Shown here one piece after another: positions 1 through 7,549 of a stretch of 25,508 nucleotides of DNA. Both the position numbers and the translations under genes were made by a program. The notes under the pieces were generated by a model. The model had not been told where the DNA came from, did no database searches, and was given only the letters and a program-made list of their open reading frames with translations. Source of the stretch: a virus; IMG/VR virus record IMGVR_UViG_3300035698_002006, positions 1 to 25,508 of that record. One strand, 5' to 3'. Position 1 is the stretch's first letter, and every line of letters starts with the position of its first letter.

Positions 1-372
1 ACAGCCTGCAAACGTCCTGACCGGCCGCCTGAGCCGTTCATGGAGTTCGTTGCGAGGCAGATGCCTGAAGCTATTCGCTTTGATCACTGGGCAGGCTATA
101 ACACCGAGCACGCGCCTGTAGTCCGAGGATGGATAAAGGGCTTCCCGCACGTCCACGCGTGGCCAAAGGGAACCAAAACGCTGATTTGCTACCTGAGCTA
201 TTTCGAGGGCGGCGCGCTTGAGATTGGTGACGGCAGATTCATGAAGGATGCGACCAGCTACCAACCGTTGCTCGGAACATGTGTCACATTAGACGCCGAC
301 GAGTGGCACGGAGTACGCCCGGTCGTTGCCGGTGAGCGGATTACGGTTATCGTTACCGGCTTCACTGAGTAG
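1..372 (+). CDS. 2OG-Fe(II) oxygenase-like protein, 5' end outside window
   Basis: The frame is open from base 1, so the first ATG at base 40 is probably internal and the gene starts upstream. The visible C-terminal part resembles the double-stranded beta-helix core of prolyl-4-hydroxylase-type 2-oxoglutarate/Fe(II) dioxygenases. It shows an HVHAW segment, then TLICYLSYFEGGALEI (family pattern T-x-YL-x-x-GG-x-L), a glycine turn (LLGTCVTL), a distal histidine in DEWHGV and an arginine in AGERI. The usual HxD iron-binding pair would be HxH here, which makes catalytic activity uncertain. Such proteins are common in tailed phages, where they may modify virion or host proteins. It ends in TAG 83 bp before the next gene. 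The fold assignment is moderately sure; the function is inferred. Confidence 0.5.
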   Translation, partial: TACKRPDRPPEPFMEFVARQMPEAIRFDHWAGYNTEHAPVVRGWIKGFPHVHAWPKGTKTLICYLSYFEGGALEIGDGRFMKDATSYQPLLGTCVTLDADEWHGVRPVVAGERITVIVTGFTE

Positions 373-399
373 CCTCAACCTTCTCGTCATTTGATAATC

Positions 400-419
400 T
401 TCCTGATATAGTACTGCGC
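400..419 (+). promoter_or_regulatory. Promoter-like motif shared with the tail-tube promoter region
   Basis: TTCCTGATATAGTACTGCGC lies in the 83-bp gap before the gene at 456. It matches the 19-bp stretch at 9918-9936 except for one substitution and one inserted base. It contains TGATATAGT, an extended -10-like element. No good -35 element is visible. It is followed by an AGGAG ribosome-binding site and a start codon, the same layout as at the tube gene. It is probably a phage promoter or activator site. Confidence 0.45.
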
Positions 420-455
420 AAACGTGGCCGTACAGTTTCTCAACAGGAGTATTCA

Positions 456-806
456 ATGATTTTGTCCAACGAAGCGCGAGCGCTGCGCAAGCGACAACAG
501 ACTGAGAGGCTGGCCGCTAAGGCTGCGGCAGCCGAAACCGGAGACTTCTCCGCATACTCAGAATTCTATGCAGGGCAGGGCCTACAGAGGGCCAAGGCCG
601 AGCAAAACGAAAAGGTCACGGTAGCTCGCCGAGCGGTACGCCGAGCTAAAGACGCTCTGGATATGGCTCGCGTTTCGGGCGAAGACATCGCCGTCATAGC
701 CGCAGCACACTCGGCATCCATCCTGACCCTCAACGCAACGGTCAAGCAAACGGCCGCGCTGTTCAACACACGTTCAGGCTTCGATATTGCAGGAGGTGAC
801 GCTTGA
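456..806 (+). CDS. Hypothetical helical protein
   Basis: This 116-residue protein starts at an ATG preceded by AGGAG about 7 bases upstream. It is rich in Ala, Arg, Lys and Glu. Residues 5-30 and 45-75 look strongly helical, with alternating charge (for example RALRKRQQTERLAAKAAAA), and could form a coiled coil. There is no signal peptide or membrane segment. Its stop codon overlaps the TTG start of the next gene by 4 nt, so the two are translationally coupled. It opens a run of co-directional virion genes behind a promoter-like motif. No family was recognised; a small virion-associated or scaffold-like role is possible but not shown. Confidence 0.75.
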   Translation: MILSNEARALRKRQQTERLAAKAAAAETGDFSAYSEFYAGQGLQRAKAEQNEKVTVARRAVRRAKDALDMARVSGEDIAVIAAAHSASILTLNATVKQTAALFNTRSGFDIAGGDA

Positions 807-1255
807 GTAACCTAACCAACCAGACCGAGGATGATCTGCTTGATCTGCTTTTCACGAACGTAGACGCTCCAAACTGGGGTGATGCGGCAGGCCTTCAGAA
901 CTCAGCCACGGCAGGCAGCCTGTATATTGGTTGTCACGTCTCAGATGCGCTCAGCGACACGAGCACGGCACAGAACGCCAGCGAGTGCGCCTATACCGGA
1001 TACGGTCGTCAGGCGGTTGTACGTTCGACCGCAGGCTGGACGGTTGCGTCTGGTGTTGCCGACAATGACAACCTGATCCAATTCGGCGAGGCTTCCGGTG
1101 GAACACCAGAGACGATCACTGACGTCGGCATCGGTTACGAGTCAGGAGACCCCGGCTATCTCCATATCTGGGGCCAAGTGTCTTCCGATCTGGTTGTGAA
1201 CGTCGGTGTTAATCCTCAGTACGCGGCCGGTGCTCTGGATATCTCTCTGAACTAA
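803..1255 (+). CDS. Small phage virion protein, beta-rich
   Basis: The 150-residue product starts at TTG in a TTGA overlap with the upstream stop. A strong ribosome-binding site, AGGAGGTGA, lies just upstream and decides this start. The N-terminus (MSNLTNQTEDDLLDLLFTN) followed by SLYIGCHVSD, AYTGYGRQAV and a Gly/Val-rich beta half recalls a widespread phage family in which the segment reads roughly SLHTADPG...AYTGYAR. That family lies among fibre and decoration genes and is often annotated as hypothetical or as a tail-fibre-associated protein. There are two cysteines (near residues 44 and 62). It is probably a minor virion component. The family resemblance is recalled, not searched. Confidence 0.7.
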   Translation: MSNLTNQTEDDLLDLLFTNVDAPNWGDAAGLQNSATAGSLYIGCHVSDALSDTSTAQNASECAYTGYGRQAVVRSTAGWTVASGVADNDNLIQFGEASGGTPETITDVGIGYESGDPGYLHIWGQVSSDLVVNVGVNPQYAAGALDISLN

Positions 1256-1720
1256 ATGGGAGCGATACTCGAAAGGGTCAAGTACAGCGCGAATGACGAA
1301 CAGGATTCAGTCGTCATTCGCGTTGGTGACTTGAAGGCGCGGGTTGGCTACCGCGTCGGCTTTTCGATTGACCAGCAATTGCGGGTTGGATCAAAGCAAA
1401 TGGCCGAGCTACTCGGCGCTCCGGCCTCCTTCTGGCGTGAAGTTATTGCCGATGATCTGGGCGATTGCCCAAAACCTCACCGCACACCCCGACAATCACG
1501 TCATCTGCCGTCCTACTCGGCTTATGAGATAACCTGCAACCCTCCGCTGATAGGCTTGATATTCGACGGCAAGGGGCAGGAAGTTGAAATGGACGTAGCC
1601 GTCAAGTTGGGTCATGCAATACGACGAGCTAGCCGCAGGGCGAAGGCATGGGCCGGTGACACGAGCAGCGACCGGCGCATATTGGCGAGTATCACTGACG
1701 CGAACGCAGCGGCAGCATAA
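1256..1720 (+). CDS. Hypothetical protein, small phage gene
   Basis: The ATG directly follows the TAA of the upstream gene, with no separate ribosome-binding site, so translation is probably coupled. The 154-residue protein has a beta-like N-terminus (VVIRVGDLKARVGYRVGFSI), a basic middle (PHRTPRQSRHLPSY) and a helical, Ala/Arg-rich C-terminus (KLGHAIRRASRRAKAWAG). No signal peptide or transmembrane segment is seen. No family was recognised. Its place in a run of virion genes suggests a structural or accessory virion role, but nothing in the sequence proves it. Confidence 0.65.
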   Translation: MGAILERVKYSANDEQDSVVIRVGDLKARVGYRVGFSIDQQLRVGSKQMAELLGAPASFWREVIADDLGDCPKPHRTPRQSRHLPSYSAYEITCNPPLIGLIFDGKGQEVEMDVAVKLGHAIRRASRRAKAWAGDTSSDRRILASITDANAAAA

Positions 1721-1722
1721 CC

Positions 1723-2136
1723 GTGAGTTCCACGAAACTACGTCGTGAACTACTGGACGATCCACTTGGCCGTGGCTATTCGGCAATGACGGACGCCGAG
1801 GTTCTGACCGATCTTACTGACGAGACACTCCGAGACCTCCCCGACCTTCAGGTAGCTAAAGGCTCCGAACTTTACGAGGTTATCGTCCGTAGCGAGTACC
1901 TCGCATTGACGGACACCCAGCGAGACGAGCTAAATCTGATTCTGGGTTTGGGCGACGAGGTTTTAGTCATAGACACGTCAAAAGCACGCGCCGCGATGCT
2001 GACCATGTTTGACGTCAATTCTGCCACGCGCCCAGCACTGAGCGCCTTTGTTGATAACCGAACCACGTCCCGCGCAATAGAGCTGGCTCTTGGTAGCGTG
2101 AGTGAGTCTGATATTGCCGCAGCTCGGTTGCCGTAG
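1723..2136 (+). CDS. Conserved phage protein with DPLGRGYS N-terminal motif
   Basis: The start is GTG, two bases after the upstream stop; the product has 137 residues. The N-terminus RRELLDDPLGRGYSAMTDAE and the C-terminal pattern of a serine/arginine helix ending in DIAAAR match a recurrent phage family. Its members read roughly L...DPLGRGYAGM...LN and end in SRA.ELG...V...AR, and they occur beside fibre and virion genes. The middle has a helix-turn pattern (YLALTDTQRDELNLILGLG). The function of the family is not known to me. The gene ends in TAG, 9 bp before the next ATG. Confidence 0.7.
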   Translation: MSSTKLRRELLDDPLGRGYSAMTDAEVLTDLTDETLRDLPDLQVAKGSELYEVIVRSEYLALTDTQRDELNLILGLGDEVLVIDTSKARAAMLTMFDVNSATRPALSAFVDNRTTSRAIELALGSVSESDIAAARLP

Positions 2137-2145
2137 GATGCAGTC

Positions 2146-2664
2146 ATGACATCACAAGTATTCCAGATAGGCGCCACTGATATATCGTGGCTAGCGACTG
2201 GCGGGAGCGCGGCCTTGACTTGCACGTCACTCGCTGCCGGTGCGGGTAGACAGGGCGCTCAGTACGACTTTGGTATCATCACGGATGCTCGCGAATTCCT
2301 GTTCGACTGGCATTTCTACATGCAGTTTGCGACCACCCCGGTAGTTGACGAAATCGTTGACATCTATTGGAAGGGCTTTGCCGCGCAAAACTCAAGTCGC
2401 GGCATGAACGATGATGGCACATCGGACGCGGCGGTATCGAGCGAGGACAAGCTGAAAAACCTCAAATTTTTGGGTTCGTTGATTGTTGACGAGGCCAGCG
2501 CTACCCCAGAATTCGCAGCATTCAACCGAGGCGATCCGATCTGGATTCCTCACCGATACGGTATGCCCGTTATTTGGAATAGAACGGCGGACGCGTTTAG
2601 CTCTACTGCCGCTGAACATGGGTTCGTTCTGACGCCGATCACGCCTCAAGCTCAAGCGACTTAA
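2146..2664 (+). CDS. Conserved phage virion-associated protein
   Basis: The 172-residue protein starts with MTSQVFQIGATDISW. It carries the block DWHFYMQFATTP...DIYWKG, then a charged loop with KLKNLKFLGSLIVDEA and a late RYGMPVIWNRTAD. I recall this arrangement from small virion-associated proteins of marine and freshwater phages that lie next to large fibre genes. Tryptophan and aromatic residues alternate with Ser/Thr in a beta-sandwich-like pattern. No catalytic motif is visible. A decoration or fibre-accessory role is inferred from its place just before the 1608-residue fibre gene. Confidence 0.7.
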   Translation: MTSQVFQIGATDISWLATGGSAALTCTSLAAGAGRQGAQYDFGIITDAREFLFDWHFYMQFATTPVVDEIVDIYWKGFAAQNSSRGMNDDGTSDAAVSSEDKLKNLKFLGSLIVDEASATPEFAAFNRGDPIWIPHRYGMPVIWNRTADAFSSTAAEHGFVLTPITPQAQAT

Positions 2665-2679
2665 TCGGGAGGCTGTACG

Positions 2680-2730
2680 GTGATGGCAGTACCTTGTTCA
2701 TCGCCGAATAAAGACCCCTCCAATGGCTGA
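2680..2730 (+). CDS. 16-codon leader ORF overlapping the fibre gene start
   Basis: A clear ribosome-binding site, GGGAGG at 2667-2672, is spaced 7 bases from a GTG that is immediately followed by ATG. The frame encodes about 15-16 residues (ATG form: MAVPCSSPNKDPSNG) and stops at TGA 2728-2730, 5 bases past the start of the fibre gene's ATG (2723). The fibre ATG itself has no Shine-Dalgarno sequence. The simplest reading is a leader peptide that couples or tunes translation of the large gene. It could be chance, since the ORF is very short. Confidence 0.4.
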   Translation: MMAVPCSSPNKDPSNG

Positions 2731-5700
2731 TAAACTCAAATACAGCGGCTCGTCAATCGCCAACAAACTTGGCGGCTTGACGACCTCGTGGGCCGACCAA
2801 ATAGGTTACTTCCCGACGTCCGTTGACACAGGGTTCGGCACCTATAACAACACGACCGGATTGTGGACAGCCCCGGCTGATACGTCAGGATTCGATGCGG
2901 TAATATTCGAGTGGTCAGTGGAGTACGAGGACGGCAGCAATGGGCGTGTAAATCCCTCGTCCAGAATCGTTCAGAAATCAGGCACAGCGACACTGTTCCG
3001 CACTTGTATAGTTGACGGTTATTCGCGTGACACGTCAGAAGATCGGTCGTTCAATCATGGCACTGCGATCGGCGTTGGGGTCAGCAATAGCTCAACCTTC
3101 CAATTACAGGCGACGCGTTCCACTGACGGCGCAGATGCTTCTGATGGGATAGTTGTATCGTCACTCACTGTATTCCCTATCAAATATGGCGCTATCGGAA
3201 TCTACGAAAGCACTAGCGCAGCCATATATTCCTCTCGTCCAAACTCGCAGGTAACTGGGTGGGCAACACTGTACGAATCTGACACGGCCCAGATTCAGCG
3301 TAACGGTGACGGCATTGACCTAAAGGGTGACAACAAGCGCTACCAGCACATCATGAACTACAGCCGTAGCGGGGGAGGTAGCGGCGATCGCACAGAAAGA
3401 CTGATGAAGCCGTATGCGGATGGTGTGCCTCAGTGTGTCGGGTACACGTATATTCGGAACGCCGCGAACAGCGCTAATAACTCTTGCTTGACGCGGGACA
3501 TAATCGAAACTGCGACGGCGACGATCGACCTTGATATGCGCGTCGGCATAGGCCCCACGCCAGCCGACAACGTGGGCGGCTCTCAGGTAGCAGGGGCGGA
3601 TCCCGCGACCGCGATCAGCACGATAATAGTTATTGAACACCTTGACCAGACGGGCATCGTCCGATCAAAAGACACGACGGCCGATCAAGCTCTGGACGTC
3701 ACCGGGCCGGTTGATTTGAATGTCGCCAGAGTTGGTGCTCAGGACATAATTGACGTTGACTCGTTTACGCGAATAAGCAATACGGCATTCGACAGTCAGG
3801 CCATTATGGACGTTTGGGCCGGGGCTAATATATGGGCGCCTCGCGCGACCGTTGCAAGCACGACGAGGAACACAACCCGCGCTCATATTGTGGTCGAATC
3901 AGTAGAGGACGCCTCCACATTTGACGGTGGTTACAGCCGAGGTAATCAGGCTTTAACGGACACTTATGACGTAGCCTACAATCCAAGCGGGTTGGTTTCC
4001 CTTGGGGCGGGCGACGAGATAGGCGCATCTGTACAGCGGATTACCGGGACAGAATCCGGCAATCCAATCACCAAGACCGGAGGTGATGACGAGGGTGTGA
4101 CCTTCTGGGCTATTGATCTTGAATCAATGTTTGCCTCCGCGGCGCCTTCCGATATAGCGGCAAGCGCTGCGATCGCGCTAGACGCTACGGCCGACCTTGA
4201 TGGCGCTGGCGAGCTTTCAAGCTCGTTGCCTTTGGCTCTCGATGTAACCGCTGACCTAGATGGCGCAGGCGAGCTGTCAGGTGCCTTGGGGTTGAGTCTT
4301 GACGTGACCGCCGACGTGGACGCGGTCTCCAATAACGACCTGACCGCCTCGGCACCAATTGCGCTTGACGTCGCGGCCGATCTGGATGGCTCAGGAGAGC
4401 TTGCGGGCGCCTTAGATTTAAGTCTACTGTCAACAGCCAACCTTGACGCGGCTGGTGAATTGTCGGCCGCCCTTGATGCCGACCTATCCGTAACGGCTGG
4501 TATCCAGAACACACCGGCGCCAGCTCCGAATGTGGGCGGCGTTTACCCACTCAAGCGTCCTTGGACAACTCAGCCGCCGAGCTACACTGAACTCAGCGAT
4601 CATTCTCGCTTGGGCGCTCATTGCGTCTGGGCACTTGTTCCGGGTTGGGGGAGCTTCAGTTCCGTCAGTAATATTGCACATGGTGGGGCTCATAGTGTTG
4701 GACAGAGGATGCTGTTTGACGCGGACACATTTGACAATTCTCAGCTATACAAAAGAAGCGGAGAGTATGGTCCCGGAGTTGGGAATTGTCGGGTGTTCAG
4801 TTCACAGACCACCTCGGGCACACGGCCAGTAAGACTACTCAGAACGACAAATGACTTGGGTATTAAGTTTCCTGACCGTAAAAACCTCTCAATAGTAGGA
4901 ATATTCAAACCAGTAATTGACGGCAGGCCAGCGGGTCAAGGCGATCCGCGCATATTCTCAATAGACGAAGGCACGTCGGAAGCCGATCACGACCTTATGA
5001 TTGGCATTGCTGATTTTGGAAACGCTGCACGGACAAGAATTAGAGTTGGTGGAGGCACCAGAACGGTATTATCCACAGCCGTTATACGTGACGACGAAGT
5101 TCAGATGATTGCTGGTGTTGTTTCGGCTGTTGCCGGAGTTGCTACAAAAATAGACTGTATGCACTTAGCGCAAGACGGTGAATACAATAGATCGAGTTTC
5201 CCAAATACGCAGCTTGGGGATCATACTTACGATCCACGAAAAATCACGGATATGGCAATCGGCGCTACCGCTGATTCAGGCACTAACGATAATTCTTTTC
5301 GCGGTGATATTATTGCCGTGTACGCATTTGACTTCGCGTTCACAGAACAGGATATGCGCGATCTTTTCGCGAATCCTTGGCAAGTGTTTGCGCCGCGAAC
5401 GCTGTGGCTGCCGAGTGCGATAGCTGGAGCAGCAAGCGCTGATGTTGCCGCCTCGCTCGGCCTTGCGCTCAGCGTCGCGGCCGACTTCGAGGCGGCCGGC
5501 ACGCTCAGTGCGTCGCAGGTCGTAGCGCTATCGGTTGCCGCTGACTTGGCGGCGGCTGGATCGATTGATGCCGCTGCCGCTATGGTGCTCACAGTTGCCG
5601 CCGATCTAAGCGCCTCAGGTTCTTTGGACGCGGCTAACGTGCTCGCGCTTTCAGTTCTGGCCGACGTGGACGCAACGGCAACGCTTGACGCCTCAGTTCT

Positions 5701-7549
5701 GGCCCAGCTAACAGCCTCCGCTGACGTAGATGCTACCGGGGCACTGAGCGCATCTATGCTGGCTCAGTTGACGGCTTCGGCCGTGCTCTCGTCACCGGCA
5801 GGGTTGGAGACCGCGCTTCTGGCCCAGCTTACGACGGCCGCTGATATTGACGGCACTGGTTCTCTGGCTGCCGCGCTTCTGGCTGAGCTTACGGTAGCAG
5901 CAAGCATGACTAGCGAGGCATCACTAGCCGCCTCAGTAAGCGGCAACCTCACCGCCACGGCCGACATTGATGCGGTTGGGTCTCTGACCGCTTCGGCGCT
6001 GGCGCAGTTTGTTGCCGCCGCTGACATAATCGGGCCGGGGTCACTGATTGCCTCGGCGCTTGCGGAGTTCACCGCGACAGCCGATATAGAGGGGCCCGGA
6101 CTCCTTCGCGCTTCAGCGCTTGCGCAGTTTATAGTCACGGCGGACATAAACGGTTCGAGTTTTCTGGTTGCATCTGCCCTACTCCAATTAACGGCATCGG
6201 CCGATCTTCGGGCGACGGGGGAGCTTCGGGCCTCAGCGCTCGCCCAGACAATAACCACAGCCGACCTGAGCGCTCTGGGTACCCTCGAAGCTGTAACGCT
6301 CGCTCAACTTGTAGCCACAGCCGACATTAGCGGACTCGCAGGGCTGGATGCCGCGCTGGTCGCTCAGTTTGTAGCCACGGCCGACCTTGATGCCATTGGC
6401 TCGCTTGACGTGGCGTTACTCGCGCAGCTTGTGACGACAGCCGACCTCAGCGCGATTAGTTCCATTGACGCTTCGCTTCTGGCTGAGTTCGTCGTCTTGG
6501 CCAACGCCGGGACGTCGGCGTCGCTCGTGGCTGTCACGCTGCTTGAGTTGATAGCATCGGCCGACCTGTCAGGCGTAGGGACTCTGGGAGCGTCGCCGGT
6601 AGCGCAGTTATCGGTCGCTGCGGCGCTTGACTCGATCGGAGAGCTGTCTTCGTCGCTCGATGGCGTACTGAGTTTACTTGGAGGTATAAACGCGTCAGGC
6701 AGCGTTTCAGCCAGTGCTGCGCTGTCTTTGCTCGTCACGTCTCAGTTAAGTAGCGCAGTATCTATAAATGCTGGACTGGTTGCCGCCCTTACGGTCTCAC
6801 CGGACATTGACGCGATTGGATCGCTAGCCTCGGCGCCAGAGGTTTTGTTCACGGTGCTGGCTGACCTAGTGGCCGTGGGCGGTCTCGACGCCGCTTTGGC
6901 GGTCTCGTTATCGGTCGCGGCTGACATCAATAACGTATTCAATAACGACCTGAGCGCAACGGCGGCAATCATACTGAGCGTCGCGGCCGACATTGACGCG
7001 ATCGCTAACATGAGGGCGACTCCGAACCTCGCGCTAACTACGGCGGCGGGCCTTTCGGCGGTTGGCGCTATGGGCGCCTCGCTTGAGGCGTTGTTTACGG
7101 TGACGGCGAACGCAACCGGCGCGGGTGAGTTGGACGCTGGTGTGGTTTTGTCGGCCGATTTAGTCGCCGAGCTGTCCGCCCAGATTCGCAACTCCATTGA
7201 GGCCACGCTTCCAATATCGCTGATTGTCGCGGCCTCAGTCTCGGCCACAGGGTCATTAGCCGCCTCAGCGTCCTTGACATTTGGGCTGTCTGCTATACTT
7301 TCCGACAGCTCAGGCAGACGATTGCCGAACTCGGTCCAGTCTTTCTTTACTTCGCTATTCAACAGCCTTCAAGAATTCTCAGAGAGCCAGAACAACAGCG
7401 AGCAGACGCTAGCCGGTGAGTCAGGGAACAAAGAGCAGAGCTTGACCGGAGGTTTATGTAACAGCGAACAAGACCTAACCGGCGAGACATGCAACAGCGA
7501 GCAGACGCTCGTGAGTGGTAATAATTCAGAGGGAATAATAAATGGCTGA
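2723..7549 (+). CDS. Giant repeat-containing tail fibre/appendage protein with LamG-like domain
   Basis: The 1608-residue protein is modular. Residues about 30-155 look like a C1q/jelly-roll beta domain (GTYNNTTGLWTAPAD). Two more beta-sandwich-like regions follow, at about 170-310 and 345-468. A short array of 20-residue repeats spans about 479-594 and a LamG/concanavalin-like domain about 606-893, ending in the typical NPWQVFAPR. A long array of about 31 such repeats covers 906-1529. The last 50 residues are 11-residue NSEQ-type repeats. LamG domains commonly bind carbohydrate, and the arrays probably form an extended stalk. No signal peptide is present. The ATG has no own ribosome-binding site and is probably coupled to a leader ORF. 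A receptor-binding or head-decorating fibre is inferred; the position before the connector genes leaves open where it sits on the particle. Confidence 0.8.
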   Translation: MADKLKYSGSSIANKLGGLTTSWADQIGYFPTSVDTGFGTYNNTTGLWTAPADTSGFDAVIFEWSVEYEDGSNGRVNPSSRIVQKSGTATLFRTCIVDGYSRDTSEDRSFNHGTAIGVGVSNSSTFQLQATRSTDGADASDGIVVSSLTVFPIKYGAIGIYESTSAAIYSSRPNSQVTGWATLYESDTAQIQRNGDGIDLKGDNKRYQHIMNYSRSGGGSGDRTERLMKPYADGVPQCVGYTYIRNAANSANNSCLTRDIIETATATIDLDMRVGIGPTPADNVGGSQVAGADPATAISTIIVIEHLDQTGIVRSKDTTADQALDVTGPVDLNVARVGAQDIIDVDSFTRISNTAFDSQAIMDVWAGANIWAPRATVASTTRNTTRAHIVVESVEDASTFDGGYSRGNQALTDTYDVAYNPSGLVSLGAGDEIGASVQRITGTESGNPITKTGGDDEGVTFWAIDLESMFASAAPSDIAASAAIALDATADLDGAGELSSSLPLALDVTADLDGAGELSGALGLSLDVTADVDAVSNNDLTASAPIALDVAADLDGSGELAGALDLSLLSTANLDAAGELSAALDADLSVTAGIQNTPAPAPNVGGVYPLKRPWTTQPPSYTELSDHSRLGAHCVWALVPGWGSFSSVSNIAHGGAHSVGQRMLFDADTFDNSQLYKRSGEYGPGVGNCRVFSSQTTSGTRPVRLLRTTNDLGIKFPDRKNLSIVGIFKPVIDGRPAGQGDPRIFSIDEGTSEADHDLMIGIADFGNAARTRIRVGGGTRTVLSTAVIRDDEVQMIAGVVSAVAGVATKIDCMHLAQDGEYNRSSFPNTQLGDHTYDPRKITDMAIGATADSGTNDNSFRGDIIAVYAFDFAFTEQDMRDLFANPWQVFAPRTLWLPSAIAGAASADVAASLGLALSVAADFEAAGTLSASQVVALSVAADLAAAGSIDAAAAMVLTVAADLSASGSLDAANVLALSVLADVDATATLDASVLAQLTASADVDATGALSASMLAQLTASAVLSSPAGLETALLAQLTTAADIDGTGSLAAALLAELTVAASMTSEASLAASVSGNLTATADIDAVGSLTASALAQFVAAADIIGPGSLIASALAEFTATADIEGPGLLRASALAQFIVTADINGSSFLVASALLQLTASADLRATGELRASALAQTITTADLSALGTLEAVTLAQLVATADISGLAGLDAALVAQFVATADLDAIGSLDVALLAQLVTTADLSAISSIDASLLAEFVVLANAGTSASLVAVTLLELIASADLSGVGTLGASPVAQLSVAAALDSIGELSSSLDGVLSLLGGINASGSVSASAALSLLVTSQLSSAVSINAGLVAALTVSPDIDAIGSLASAPEVLFTVLADLVAVGGLDAALAVSLSVAADINNVFNNDLSATAAIILSVAADIDAIANMRATPNLALTTAAGLSAVGAMGASLEALFTVTANATGAGELDAGVVLSADLVAELSAQIRNSIEATLPISLIVAASVSATGSLAASASLTFGLSAILSDSSGRRLPNSVQSFFTSLFNSLQEFSESQNNSEQTLAGESGNKEQSLTGGLCNSEQDLTGETCNSEQTLVSGNNSEGIING
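4157..4505 (+). repeat. Short array of 20-residue (60-bp) coding repeats, about 6 units
   Basis: Within the fibre gene, units of the form (A/S)-ALxLALDVTADLDGAGEL recur about six times at residues 479-594. One unit is 22 residues long because it carries NNDL in place of DL. Unit length is well conserved, while the DNA of the units has diverged, so the array is old and kept by selection at the protein level. Confidence 0.85.
5438..7309 (+). repeat. Long array of 20-residue (60-bp) coding repeats, about 31 units
   Basis: Residues 906-1529 of the fibre protein are about 31 tandem units of pattern x-ASxLAQLTxxADLxAxGSL. Nearly all are exactly 20 residues; two are 22. Hydrophobic residues recur at fixed positions (roughly 5, 8, 10, 14 and 20), with Ala-Asp near 12-13 and Gly near 18. 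This suggests a beta-strand per unit and a repetitive rod or solenoid. The array follows the LamG domain directly and has the same consensus as the short array before it. Confidence 0.9.
7394..7540 (+). repeat. 33-bp tandem repeat coding 11-residue NSEQ units
   Basis: Units start at 7394, 7427, 7460 and 7493 with an exact 33-bp period and a degenerate fifth unit. They encode NSEQTLAGESG, NKEQSLTGGLC, NSEQDLTGETC and NSEQTLVSG, then NSEG. Two units end in cysteine. This repeat is unrelated to the 20-residue array and forms the extreme C-terminus of the fibre protein. Confidence 0.85.

Noticed and set aside
5069-5077. TTATCCACA, a perfect DnaA box, inside the fibre gene
   Set aside because: It is a single copy within a coding LamG segment; about one chance match is expected in a window of this size. 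It also warns that a lone box is weak evidence.
3976-7362. Long open frames on the minus strand opposite the fibre repeats
   Set aside because: They mirror the GC-rich, Ala/Ser/Asp-rich repeat codons of the fibre gene and have low-complexity products without ribosome-binding sites.
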